NCBI RefSeq assembly: GCF_029894335.1
Contig: NZ_JARXZC010000017.1
Span: forward strand, 62,001-126,000
Source of the DNA: Kitasatospora sp. MAP5-34
Lineage (GTDB): Bacteria; Actinomycetota; Actinomycetes; Streptomycetales; Streptomycetaceae
DNA length: 64,000 nucleotides
Direction of reading: 5' to 3'
Shown: in pieces, positions 33,328-42,146 of the stretch
Layout of the letters: each line of letters begins with the position of its first letter
Position numbering within the stretch: position 1 is the first letter of the stretch
The notes under the pieces: model-generated
What the model was told of the DNA's origin: nothing
The model's database searches: none
Seen by the model: the letters and a program-made list of their open reading frames with translations, nothing else
Position numbers and translations under genes: made by a program

Positions 33328-34842
33328 TCAGACCCGCGCAGCGACCTGCGCCGGTGCGGGGTGCTCGGGGCCGTCGGCGGGTGCCGCTGGGCGGCGGAGG
33401 AGGAGTAGGACGGCGGCGCCGCCGAGGAGGCCCAGGGCGCCCGAGACGAGGAAGGCGTCGCGGAGGCCGGTGGCGAAGGCGGAGTCGACGGTGTGGGCCA
33501 GGGTCGGGGTGTGGGCGATGAGGGGGCCCGCCTGGCCGCCGGTCAGGGCGTCGGCCGTGCGCTGCGGGTCCGGGAGGGAGTGGTCGGAGCGGAGGGAGTC
33601 GAGCAGGCCGGACTGGAAGACCGCGCCGAGGACGGCGATGCCGAGGGCGTTGCCGAGTTGGCGCGACGTGTTGAGGGTGCCGCCCGCCATCCCGGCGCGG
33701 GTGTGCGGGACGGCGGCCATTGCGGCGGCGGCCATCGCGGGGGTGGCCAGGCCGACACCGGCGCCGGTCACCGCCAGGCCGAGGACCAGGGCCGTCCAGG
33801 TGGAGTCGGCGCCGATGGTGGCCAGCAGCAGGGCGCCGACGCCGATCAGCAGCAGGCCGCCGCCGATGGTGAACCGGGGCGGGACGCCGTGCAGCTTCTT
33901 CCCGGCGACGGCCGAGGCCACGAAGGCCACGATGCTCATCGGCAGCATCGTCAGACCGGCTGTCACCGGGCCCATGCCGCGTACCGACTGGAGCCAGAGC
34001 GAGGTGTAGACGAGGTACGAGAAGGCGGCCACCGAGAGCAGCAGCCCGCCGATCATGATGCCGACGAAGGCCGGGCTGCGGAACAGCCCGAGGTCGAGCA
34101 TCGGCCGGGTGCTGCGCAGTTCGATCAGGACGAAGGCGAGCAGCGAGAGCGCGCTCAGGGCGAACAGGCCGAGGGTGGTGGTGGAGGTCCAGCCGTTGTC
34201 ACCGACCCGGATCAGCGCGTACGTCAGCGCGCCGGCGGCGAGGGTGAAGCTGATCAGGCCGGGCAGGTCGACGCCGCGTGCCTGCGGGTTGCGGGACTCC
34301 TTCACCACCCGGAGGGTGACCAGCACCGCCAGCACGCTGACCGGCAGGTTGACGAAGAAGATCCAGCGCCAGTCGAGGTGCTCGGTCAGCAGCCCGCCGA
34401 GTACCGGACCGGCCGCCGCCGCAGCGCCGTTCACCGCACCCCAGACACCGAACGCGATGCCCCGGTCCTTGCCCTGGTACGCGCCGCTGAGCAGCGCCAT
34501 CGTGGTGGCGAACATCGCCGCGCCGCCGATGCCCTGCAGCCCCCGGAAGGCGATCAGCATCCCGGGCCCGGTCGCCAGACCGCAGGCCAGCGAGGCGACG
34601 GCGAACAGGACGAGCCCGCCCAGGTACACCTTGCGGCGTCCGATCAGGTCGGCGAGCGAGCCGGCGCCGAGCAGCAGGGCGGCGAGTGCCAGGGCGTAGA
34701 TGTCCAGCACCCACTGCAGGTCGGCGAAGGTGGTGTGCAGGCTGGTGGCCATGTCGGGCAGGGCGACGGTCACGATGGTGACGTCGACCAGCAGCATGAA
34801 CGCGCCCAGGCACACCGCTGTGAGCGGTAGCCACTTACGCAT
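33328..34842 (-). CDS. DHA2-family MFS drug/metabolite efflux transporter (14 TM)
   Basis: The protein has 504 residues and 14 predicted helices. It shows LLVDVTIVTVALPDM in helix 1 (the DHA2 motif D1), GSLADLIGRRKVYLGG (motif A) and GVWGAVNGAAAAAGPVLGG (motif C of proton antiporters). It should export drugs or hydrophobic metabolites using proton motive force. It is divergent from an Lrp/AsnC gene that probably regulates it. It is the nearest possible exporter to the graspetide genes, but nothing ties them directly. Confidence 0.92.
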   Translation of the reverse strand: MRKWLPLTAVCLGAFMLLVDVTIVTVALPDMATSLHTTFADLQWVLDIYALALAALLLGAGSLADLIGRRKVYLGGLVLFAVASLACGLATGPGMLIAFRGLQGIGGAAMFATTMALLSGAYQGKDRGIAFGVWGAVNGAAAAAGPVLGGLLTEHLDWRWIFFVNLPVSVLAVLVTLRVVKESRNPQARGVDLPGLISFTLAAGALTYALIRVGDNGWTSTTTLGLFALSALSLLAFVLIELRSTRPMLDLGLFRSPAFVGIMIGGLLLSVAAFSYLVYTSLWLQSVRGMGPVTAGLTMLPMSIVAFVASAVAGKKLHGVPPRFTIGGGLLLIGVGALLLATIGADSTWTALVLGLAVTGAGVGLATPAMAAAAMAAVPHTRAGMAGGTLNTSRQLGNALGIAVLGAVFQSGLLDSLRSDHSLPDPQRTADALTGGQAGPLIAHTPTLAHTVDSAFATGLRDAFLVSGALGLLGGAAVLLLLRRPAAPADGPEHPAPAQVAARV

Positions 34843-34977
34843 CAGAGTTCTCCTCGGTCGTTCCGGTTCCGCCGGACAACCCCTGCCCGCGCTCTACGAA
34901 AGTCGCAGCCGGTGGACGGATCGGACCATCCAGCTCGGTATGAACGGCGGATTCCGATGTCGTGGGGCTCTGTAATG

Positions 34978-35994
34978 ATGGAAACCATGAACGAAGAGGT
35001 GGAGCTGGACGAACTCGACCGGGCGATCGTGCAGGCGCTGATGATCGACGGCCGGGCCGCGTTCAGCCGGATCGCCGAGCTGTTGGAGGTCTCGGACCAG
35101 ACGGTGATCCGCCGCTACCGGCGGCTGCGCGGCGGCGGGTGGCTGCGCGTGGTCGGGCTGCCGCTGGGGCACCGGCTCGGGCTGTTCGAGTCCTGGCTTC
35201 GGATCCAGTGCGTCCCGGACGCGGCGATCGCGGTGGCCGACGCGCTGGCCCGGCGGCCGGACATCTCCTGGGTGACGCTCAACTCCGGCGGTACCGAGAT
35301 CCACTGCATCACCAAGGCCCGGACCGCGCAGGACCGGGACACGCTGCTGCTGGAGAAGCTGCCCGGCACCCGCCGGGTCACCGCGATCTCCGCGCACACC
35401 ATCCTCCGGATGTACATGGGCGGGCCGGGGCGGTGGGGTGGTCTCGACGTCCTCACCGGGCCGCAGGTGACGGCGCTGGAGCACCCTCTCACCGACGCCG
35501 GCGGTGGCCGGGTGCGGTTGGACGAGGCCGAGCTGGCGATGCTCGCCGTACTGGCCCGGGACGGCCGGGCCGGCTACCCCGAACTCGCCCGCGCGGCCGG
35601 TCTCTCCGAGTCCACCGTCCGCCGCCGCCTCGACCAGCTGCGGGAGAGCGGCGCGCTCTACTTCGACGTCGAGATCGACCCGCTGCTGCTCGGCTTCCAG
35701 ACCCAGGCCGTGCTGCTGGCCACCGTCGCACCCGCTGACCTCGCGGCAGCCGGTGCCGCGCTCGGTCGGCATCCGGAGGTCCCGTTCGCTGCGGCGATCA
35801 CCGGCTCGGCGAACCTGCTCGCGGTGGTGACCTGCCGGGACACCGACGCGCTGTACGAGTACCTCACCGAGCACATCGGCGCGCTCAAGGCCGTCCAGCA
35901 CGTCGAGTTGGTACCGCTGATCCGTACGGTGAAGCGGGCCGGGATGCTGATGGAGGGCTCCCGCCTGGTCGACCCGCCCGGTCAGGCTTCCTGA
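34978..35994 (+). CDS. Lrp/AsnC-family regulator with two HTH units
   Basis: The protein has about 338 residues, twice the length of a classic Lrp. It contains two AsnC-type HTH regions (ELDELDRAIVQALMIDGRAAF near residue 10 and LDEAELAMLAVLARDGRAGY near 180) and two ligand-binding-type halves. Such duplicated AsnC proteins often control a divergent transporter gene; here that is the DHA2 pump 135 bases away. Starts at 34975, 34978 and 34987 are all possible; none has a strong ribosome site. Confidence 0.85.
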   Translation: METMNEEVELDELDRAIVQALMIDGRAAFSRIAELLEVSDQTVIRRYRRLRGGGWLRVVGLPLGHRLGLFESWLRIQCVPDAAIAVADALARRPDISWVTLNSGGTEIHCITKARTAQDRDTLLLEKLPGTRRVTAISAHTILRMYMGGPGRWGGLDVLTGPQVTALEHPLTDAGGGRVRLDEAELAMLAVLARDGRAGYPELARAAGLSESTVRRRLDQLRESGALYFDVEIDPLLLGFQTQAVLLATVAPADLAAAGAALGRHPEVPFAAAITGSANLLAVVTCRDTDALYEYLTEHIGALKAVQHVELVPLIRTVKRAGMLMEGSRLVDPPGQAS

Positions 35995-36028
35995 GGCCCG
36001 GGCGGGCCGACTCGTAACGGAGGCCGGT

Positions 36029-36697
36029 TCAGTGGGCGCTGATCCGGACCTGCTTGATGTTGACCGGGAGGTTCGGGAAGCCGTCGCCGGGGCCGTTCTG
36101 GCCGTCCTCGCCGCCGGCCGCGATCTTCTGCAGGACGTCCATCCCGGCCGTCACCTTGCCGAAGGGGGTGTAGGCGGGGGAGAGCTTGGTGTCCTTCCAG
36201 ACGAAGAAGAACTGGCTGCCGTTGGTGTTCGGGCCGGAGTTGGCCATCGCGACCGTACCGGCGGGGTACGTCGCGCCGGTCAGGTTCTCGTCCGGGAAGG
36301 AGTAGCCGGGGCCGCCGCTGCCGGTGCCCGTCGGGTCGCCGCACTGCAGGACCCAGAGCCGCTGGGTGGTCAGCCGGTGGCAGTGGCTGCGGTTGAAGAA
36401 GCTGTGCTCGGCCAGGAAGCGGAACGAGAAGGTGGTGCACGGCGCCTGGGCCGTCAGGGCCTCGAACCTGACAGAGCCTTGACTGGTTTGCAGGGTCGCG
36501 CTGTACGGCTTGGCGGCCTTCTTCGCGTCGAAGACCGGTATGCCCTTGAAGTTGTCGGCGGGCACAGCCGGTGTGTACACGCAGGTCGAAGGCGTGGCGG
36601 GCGCTGCGGGGGCGGCGACGGCGGCGCCGGCCGACGTGGTCAGGCTGAGCGGCAGCGAGGTGGCTGCCACCAGCAACGACCAGTGTTTTCTTCTCAT
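36029..36697 (-). CDS. Secreted cyclophilin-type peptidyl-prolyl cis-trans isomerase
   Basis: The protein has 222 residues: a signal peptide (LLVAATSLPLSLTTSAGAAVAA) followed by a cyclophilin domain with FFNRSHCHRLTT, GTVAMANSGPNTNGSQFFF and YTPFGKVTAGMDVLQKI, the standard active-site segments. The FNRSHCHR segment keeps Arg but differs from the usual FDGTxFHR, and there are extra cysteines that could form disulfides. It should assist folding of exported proteins. It is convergent with the Lrp gene and stands alone. Confidence 0.92.
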   Translation of the reverse strand: MRRKHWSLLVAATSLPLSLTTSAGAAVAAPAAPATPSTCVYTPAVPADNFKGIPVFDAKKAAKPYSATLQTSQGSVRFEALTAQAPCTTFSFRFLAEHSFFNRSHCHRLTTQRLWVLQCGDPTGTGSGGPGYSFPDENLTGATYPAGTVAMANSGPNTNGSQFFFVWKDTKLSPAYTPFGKVTAGMDVLQKIAAGGEDGQNGPGDGFPNLPVNIKQVRISAH

Positions 36698-36907
36698 CTG
36701 AGGGTACCTCCGGAGCGTGTTGTCATGGCGCCCTCATCCCTGCCCCAAGTCGGGGACGCCATGCGGCGGCACGGGAACAAATCGATTGATCGCCGGTGCT
36801 CCGGTACGCGAGGATGGTTCGCCACTTGGACCGACCGGTCCTACAGTGAGCGAGATCCGTCCGACGGTGTACGGGCCTTTCAGCCAACTACCCCGGAGGG
36901 AACCGCT

Positions 36908-37858
36908 ATGCGCGCGACTTCACAGAGCGTCCGTGATCTGCCCGTACTCGCCGTCGCCGTGGTCTGGGGCTCCAGCTTCCTGGTCCTGAAGCAAGTCGCC
37001 GACCAGAACACCGTACTTGGCACGCTGGTGCTCCGATTCGGGCTGGTGATACCGCTGTTGGCGGTGTTCGCCTGGCGCTCGCTGCGCAGGCTGAGCCGGC
37101 GGGAGTGGCTCGGCGGGGCGTCGTTGGGCGTCATCCTCGCCGCGATCTTCCTGCTGGAGACGTACGGTGCCGTGCACACCTCGGCGACCCACGCCGGGCT
37201 GATCGTCAGCCTCACCATGGTCTTCACCCCGCTCGCCGAGAGCGCTGTCCGGCGGACGTCGTTGCCACGGGTCTTCCTCGGGGCGGCCGGGCTCTCGGTG
37301 CTGGGCGTCGCGCTGCTGACCGGGGGCGGCGGGCTCAAGGGCCCGAACCTCGGCGACCTGCTGATGCTCGGATCGGCCCTGGTCCGGACGGTCCACGTAC
37401 TCGCGATGTCCCGCACCAGGTCGATCAAGGGGACGGACGCGCTCGCCCTGACCTGGATCCAACTCGCCACCGCCGGACTGATCTTCCTGCTGGTCTCCCC
37501 GCTGGCCGGCGCCTCGCCGCTCGCCGTGGCGGAGTCGTTCGGGCCGCGCGAGTGGACGGGCCTGCTCTACCTGTCGGTGCTCTGCACGGTGTTCGCGTTC
37601 CTGGTCCAGATGTGGGCGGTCAGGGCCACCTCGCCGTCACGGGTCAGCCTGCTGCTCGGCACCGAGCCGCTCTGGGCCGCGCTCTTCGGCACGGTGGTCG
37701 GTGGTGACCGGCTGAGCGCCCTCGCCATGTTCGGCGGGGTGCTGATCCTGGTCGGCACCGAGTGGGGGCGCCGCACGATGAAGCCCGGGGCCCCAGCGGC
37801 GGCGGAGCCAGTGGAGTCGGTGGAGGCCGCCGAGGACCGGGCCGAGGTCACCGTCTGA
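36908..37858 (+). CDS. EamA-family (DMT) transporter
   Basis: The protein has 316 residues and ten helices arranged as two EamA repeats (VLAVAVVWGSSFLVLKQVAD first; second repeat from about residue 155). It ends in an acidic tail. ATG 36908 follows GGAGGG. The family exports amino acids or metabolites; the substrate is unknown. It is followed by a long terminator. Confidence 0.9.
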   Translation: MRATSQSVRDLPVLAVAVVWGSSFLVLKQVADQNTVLGTLVLRFGLVIPLLAVFAWRSLRRLSRREWLGGASLGVILAAIFLLETYGAVHTSATHAGLIVSLTMVFTPLAESAVRRTSLPRVFLGAAGLSVLGVALLTGGGGLKGPNLGDLLMLGSALVRTVHVLAMSRTRSIKGTDALALTWIQLATAGLIFLLVSPLAGASPLAVAESFGPREWTGLLYLSVLCTVFAFLVQMWAVRATSPSRVSLLLGTEPLWAALFGTVVGGDRLSALAMFGGVLILVGTEWGRRTMKPGAPAAAEPVESVEAAEDRAEVTV

Positions 37859-37875
37859 CCGTTTCGGCCGCAGCG

Positions 37876-37930
37876 AGGGGCGCGGGGAACCGTGCGAAGC
37901 GGAAGGCCTCGCGCGGTTCCCCGCGCCCCT
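37876..37930. terminator. Terminator after the EamA gene (repeat-type, copy 1)
   Basis: A perfect 17-bp stem (37876-37892 with 37914-37930) continues inward with one wobble pair. Its arms are nearly identical to those of the hairpin at 54356-54431. Confidence 0.85.
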
Positions 37931-38374
37931 GTTCGTGCTTGGGCACGTGCGCTTGTGAACGAAAGGTCAAGCGCACGTACGAGGGGTGCCACCCGGGAGG
38001 GTGAGGTCCTCTATCACGTCAACCTGAAGCCCAAAAATTTGCGATACGCGACGCATGATTGATATAGGGCCAAGGCTCTGACCAGTCGCTTCGCAGATAA
38101 ATGCGACTGATTGTGGTCATTTGCCTTCGCTGCGTAGATAGATCGCGACTTGATCGCCTTGGTGATCGTTTGTCAGGTGGCGCAGATCACAAAGATCGTC
38201 CAGAACTGCGTGTCGCAGATCACAAGCGGACGGGCATAGGATGCGCACGTTCCGGGCTTTGTGAACTGCCTCACATGGGGTGGATCTCAGGAACTGGATC
38301 ACGGGTCGACCAGAGCGTGACCTGTTGATTCCGATCTGCAGTCAAGGACGACTGGACGGAGGGAGCGGGGCCTC
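37931..38374 (+). promoter_or_regulatory. Control region of the nuo operon
   Basis: This 444-base AT-richer stretch has no gene. It contains an 11-bp inverted repeat (37945-37955 with 37968-37978), a direct repeat CGCAGATCACAA at 38181-38192 and 38214-38225 (33 bases apart), a related TCGCAGAT further upstream near 38091, and TGTGA-N6-TCACA at 38260-38275. No promoter hexamers can be assigned with confidence. Confidence 0.6.
38260..38275. promoter_or_regulatory. Rex- or Crp-like operator upstream of nuoA
   Basis: TGTGAACTGCCTCACA is TGTGA-N6-TCACA. The first eight bases match the Streptomyces Rex operator core TGTGAACGCGTTCACA, and nuo operons are established Rex targets in this genus. The same half-sites also fit Crp-type consensus, so the protein is not settled. 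It lies 100 bases before the nuoA start. Confidence 0.55.
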
Positions 38375-38734
38375 ATGAATGCCTACGCGCCGATCCTCGT
38401 ACTCGGTGCCATCGCGGCGGCGTTCGCGGTCGGTTCCGTCGTGATGGCCTCACTGACCGGCCCGAAGCGCTACAACCGGGCCAAGTTGGAGGCGTACGAG
38501 TGCGGCATCGAGCCGACCCCGCAGCCGGTGGGCGGCGGTCGGTTCCCGATCAAGTACTACCTCACGGCGATGCTCTTCATCGTCTTCGACATCGAGATCG
38601 TCTTCCTCTATCCGTGGGCGGTCAGCTTCGACGCCCTCGGGATCTTCGGGCTGGTGGAGATGCTCCTGTTCATCGCCACCGTCTTTGTCGCGTACGCCTA
38701 CGTCTGGCGTCGCGGCGGTCTGGAGTGGGACTGA
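38375..38734 (+). CDS. nuoA: NADH-quinone oxidoreductase subunit A
   Basis: The protein has 119 residues and three transmembrane helices. The loop after helix 1 has YECGIEPT, followed by FPIKYYLTAMLFIVFDIEIVFLYPW, both diagnostic of NuoA. It is a proton-module membrane subunit next to the quinone site. ATG 38375 has GGAGGG upstream. It is the first gene of a 14-gene complex I operon. Confidence 0.97.
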   Translation: MNAYAPILVLGAIAAAFAVGSVVMASLTGPKRYNRAKLEAYECGIEPTPQPVGGGRFPIKYYLTAMLFIVFDIEIVFLYPWAVSFDALGIFGLVEMLLFIATVFVAYAYVWRRGGLEWD

Positions 38735-38816
38735 CGCTCCTTGTGAACACGGGGGCAAACCACCGGACTTGAGGGCCGGACCTGCGAGCCGGACTTGAGA
38801 GGCTGAGAGGGATCTG

Positions 38817-39371
38817 ATGGGAATCGAGGAGAAGCTGCCGAGCGGCTTTCTGCTCACCAGCGTGGAGACGGCCGCGGGGTGGGTGCGCAAGGCGTCGCTC
38901 TTCCCGGCCACCTTCGGGCTGGCCTGCTGCGCGATCGAGATGATGACGACGGGGGCCGGCCGCTACGACCTGGCCCGGTTCGGCATGGAGGTCTTCCGGG
39001 GCTCGCCCCGGCAGGCCGATCTGATGATCGTGGCAGGCAGAGTCAGCCAGAAGATGGCCCCGGTCCTGCGCCAGGTGTACGACCAGATGGCCAACCCCAA
39101 GTGGGTCATCTCGATGGGCGTCTGCGCCTCCTCGGGCGGGATGTTCAACAACTACGCGATCGTCCAGGGCGTGGACCACATCGTCCCGGTCGACATCTAC
39201 CTGCCCGGCTGTCCGCCGCGTCCGGAGATGCTGATGGACGCGATCCTCAAGCTCCACGACAAGATCCAGCACGAGCCGCTCGGCGTGAACAAGCGCCGTG
39301 CGGAGGAGCTCGGCGAGGCCTTCGCCCTGCAGGCCACCCCGGTCAGCGAGATGCGGGGGAAGCTGCGATGA
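38817..39371 (+). CDS. nuoB: NADH-quinone oxidoreductase subunit B
   Basis: The protein has 184 residues and binds the terminal [4Fe-4S] cluster N2 that passes electrons to quinone. Ligand cysteines are visible in LACCAIEM, GVCASSGG and PGCPPRPE. The stop overlaps the nuoC start (ATGA). Confidence 0.97.
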   Translation: MGIEEKLPSGFLLTSVETAAGWVRKASLFPATFGLACCAIEMMTTGAGRYDLARFGMEVFRGSPRQADLMIVAGRVSQKMAPVLRQVYDQMANPKWVISMGVCASSGGMFNNYAIVQGVDHIVPVDIYLPGCPPRPEMLMDAILKLHDKIQHEPLGVNKRRAEELGEAFALQATPVSEMRGKLR

Positions 39372-40081
39372 GCGCCCCAGTACCTGAGAGCGGCTTGCCC
39401 GTGGCCCGCAAGGAGCTCCCGATCGAGGTGGTCGGCAAGCGCCAGGGCATGTTCGGCGCCCAGGGCACCGGCGACACCTCCGGCTTCGGCGGCCTGACCG
39501 CGCCGATCGCGCTGCCCCCGGCGAGCGTCCGCCCGTACGGTGGCTGGTTCGACGAGGTCGCCGACGAGTTCGAGGGCGCGTTGGAGGAGCAGGGGCTCGA
39601 CCCGGCCGACGTGATCGACAAGACCGTGGTGGACCGGGGTGAACTCACCTTCCACGTGGCCCGCGAGCACCTGCTGAAGGCCGCCCGGACGCTGCGCGAC
39701 GATCCCGCCCTGCGCTTCGAGCTCTGCCTCGGCGTGGACGGCGTGCACTACCCGCACGACAAGGGGCGGGAGTTGCACGCGGTGTACCAGCTGCGCTCGA
39801 TCACCCACGGCCGCCTGCTGCGGGTCGAGGTCTCGGCGCCGGACAGCGACCCGCGCGTCCCGTCGGTGGTCAGCGTCTACCCGACCAACGACTGGCACGA
39901 GCGCGAGGCGTACGACTTCTTCGGCCTGATCTTCGAAGGCCACCCCGCCCTCACCCGGATCATGATGCCGGACGACTGGCTGGGCCACCCGCAGCGCAAG
40001 GACTACCCGCTCGGCGGCATCCCCGTCGAGTACAAGGGTGCCCAGATCCCGGCTCCCGACCAGCGGAGGTCGTACTCATGA
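39368..40081 (+). CDS. nuoC: NADH-quinone oxidoreductase subunit C
   Basis: The protein has 237 residues with a non-conserved N-terminus of about 55 and then the NuoC domain, including the signature HEREAYDFFGLIFEGHP and the end QRKDYPLGGIPVEYKG. It is a peripheral-arm scaffold subunit that packs against NuoD. The stop overlaps the nuoD start. Confidence 0.96.
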   Translation: MSAPVPESGLPVARKELPIEVVGKRQGMFGAQGTGDTSGFGGLTAPIALPPASVRPYGGWFDEVADEFEGALEEQGLDPADVIDKTVVDRGELTFHVAREHLLKAARTLRDDPALRFELCLGVDGVHYPHDKGRELHAVYQLRSITHGRLLRVEVSAPDSDPRVPSVVSVYPTNDWHEREAYDFFGLIFEGHPALTRIMMPDDWLGHPQRKDYPLGGIPVEYKGAQIPAPDQRRSYS

Positions 40082-41409
40082 GCACCACCGACTACGAGCA
40101 CGCCGGTGCCCGCGACACCACCGAGGGCCGGGTCTTCACCGTCACCGGTGGCGACTGGGGCGAGGTGGTCGAGGCCATCGGCCGGGCCGACGACGAGCGC
40201 ATCATCGTCAACATGGGCCCCCAACACCCCTCCACCCACGGGGTGTTGCGCCTGATCCTGGAGATCGACGGCGAGACGGTGAAGGAGGCCCGCTGCGGCA
40301 TCGGCTACCTGCACACCGGCATCGAGAAGAACATGGAGTTCCGGAACTGGGTCCAGGGCACCACCTTCGTGACCCGGATGGACTACCTGACCCCGCTGTT
40401 CAACGAGACCGCGTACTGCCTGGCCGTCGAGAAGCTGCTCGGGATCACCGACCAGATCCCCGACCGGGCCACCGTCATCCGGGTCATGATGATGGAGCTC
40501 AACCGGATCTCCTCGCACCTGGTCTGCCTGGCCACCGGCGGGATGGAGATCGGCTCCACGACACTGATGATCTACGGCTTCCGGGACCGTGAACTGATCC
40601 TGGACGTCTTCGAGTTGGTCACCGGCCTGCGGATGAACCACGCGTACGTCCGGCCCGGCGGCCTGGCCCAGGACCTGCCGCCGGGGGCCGTCGACCAGGC
40701 CCGCGAGGCCGTCAAGCTGCTCCGCGCGCGGATGCACGAGTACGACAAACTCGCCACCAACAACCCGGTGTTCAAGGCCCGTCTGGTCGACGTCGGCTTC
40801 CTCGACCTGGCCGGCTGCCTGGCGCTCGGCGCCACCGGCCCGATCCTGCGGGCCACCGGCCTGCCGCACGACCTGCGCAAGTCCGACCCGTACTGCGGGT
40901 ACGAGACCTACGACTTCGAGGTCGCGACTGCCGACACCGCCGACTCCTACGGCCGGTTCCTGATCCGGCTGGAGGAGATGCGGCAGGCGCTGCGGATCGT
41001 CGAGCAGTGCCTGGACCGGCTGAAGCCCGGCCCGGTGATGGTCGCCGACAAGAAGATCGCCTGGCCGGCCCAACTCGCGGTCGGCCCGGACGGGATGGGC
41101 AACTCGCTCGACCACATCCGGAAGATCATGGGCACCTCGATGGAGGCCCTGATCCACCACTTCAAGCTGGTCACCGAGGGCTTCCGGGTCCCGGTCGGCC
41201 AGGCGTACGTGGCGGTCGAGTCGCCGAAGGGCGAGCTCGGGGTGCACGTGGTGAGCGACGGCGGGACGCGCCCGTACCGCGTCCACTTCCGCGACCCCTC
41301 GTTCACCAACCTGCAGTCGATGGCGGCGATGTGCGAGGGCGGTCAGGTCGCCGACGTGATCGTCGCGGTGGCCGGGATCGACCCGGTGATGGGAGGCGTG
41401 GACCGGTGA
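40078..41409 (+). CDS. nuoD: NADH-quinone oxidoreductase subunit D
   Basis: The protein has 443 residues and is the 49-kDa-type subunit forming the quinone-binding cavity with NuoB. It contains NMGPQHPSTHGVLRLILEIDGE and the C-terminal PKGELGVHVVSDGGTRPYR typical of the family. It overlaps nuoC at its start and nuoE at its stop (GTGA). Confidence 0.97.
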   Translation: MSTTDYEHAGARDTTEGRVFTVTGGDWGEVVEAIGRADDERIIVNMGPQHPSTHGVLRLILEIDGETVKEARCGIGYLHTGIEKNMEFRNWVQGTTFVTRMDYLTPLFNETAYCLAVEKLLGITDQIPDRATVIRVMMMELNRISSHLVCLATGGMEIGSTTLMIYGFRDRELILDVFELVTGLRMNHAYVRPGGLAQDLPPGAVDQAREAVKLLRARMHEYDKLATNNPVFKARLVDVGFLDLAGCLALGATGPILRATGLPHDLRKSDPYCGYETYDFEVATADTADSYGRFLIRLEEMRQALRIVEQCLDRLKPGPVMVADKKIAWPAQLAVGPDGMGNSLDHIRKIMGTSMEALIHHFKLVTEGFRVPVGQAYVAVESPKGELGVHVVSDGGTRPYRVHFRDPSFTNLQSMAAMCEGGQVADVIVAVAGIDPVMGGVDR

Positions 41410-42146
41410 CCAGTACTGAACTCGGCCTGCCGGCACTGCCGGCCAAGCCGTACCCCGCAGAGGTGCACGCCCGACTGGCCGAGGACGCCGCCGAGTTGAT
41501 CGGCCGCTACCCCGTCGCCCGCTCGGCGCTGCTGCCGCTGCTGCACCTCGTGCAGGCCGAGGAGGGCTTCGTCAGCCCGAGCGGAATCCGGTTCTGCGCC
41601 GAGCAGTTGGAGCTGACCACCGCCGAGGTGACGGGCGTCGCGACCTTCTACACGATGTACCGGCGCAGGCCCGCCGGGACGTACCACGTAGGTGTGTGCA
41701 CCAACACGCTCTGCGCGGTGCTCGGTGGCGACCAGATCTTCGACGAGTTGCAGCAGCACCTCGGGATCAAGAACAACGAGACCACCGCCGACGGCGAGAT
41801 CTCGATCGAGCACATCGAGTGCAACGCCGCCTGCGACTACGCCCCCGTGGTGATGGTCAACTGGGAGTTCTTCGACAACCAGACGCCCGAGAGCGCCAAG
41901 CAACTGGTCGACGACCTGCGCGCGGGCCGGGACGTCCTGCCGACCCGGGGCGCCAAGCTCTGCTCGTTCAAGGACACCGCCCGTGTGCTGGCCGGCTTCG
42001 CCGACGAGCGCCCGGGCGTGGTGGACGCGTCCGGCGCGGGCGGCGCCCCCTCGATGGCCGGGCTGCGGCTCGCCAGGGGCGAGACCCTGCCGGGTACTCC
42101 GGGCACCAAGGTCGTGGCCCCCCGGCACGAAGGGACGGAAGCGTGA
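41406..42146 (+). CDS. nuoE: NADH-quinone oxidoreductase subunit E
   Basis: The protein has 246 residues and is the thioredoxin-like [2Fe-2S] subunit of the NADH module. Ligand cysteines are in VCTNTLCAVLGG and ECNAACDYAP. The C-terminal 60 residues are an extension common in actinobacterial NuoE. GTG 41406 overlaps the nuoD stop. Confidence 0.96.
   Translation: MTSTELGLPALPAKPYPAEVHARLAEDAAELIGRYPVARSALLPLLHLVQAEEGFVSPSGIRFCAEQLELTTAEVTGVATFYTMYRRRPAGTYHVGVCTNTLCAVLGGDQIFDELQQHLGIKNNETTADGEISIEHIECNAACDYAPVVMVNWEFFDNQTPESAKQLVDDLRAGRDVLPTRGAKLCSFKDTARVLAGFADERPGVVDASGAGGAPSMAGLRLARGETLPGTPGTKVVAPRHEGTEA

Noticed and set aside
38260..38275. Assigning the nuo site definitely to Crp or to Rex
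   Set aside because: The half-sites fit both; Rex control of nuo is known in the genus, but the central six bases differ from the Rex consensus, so the call is left open.
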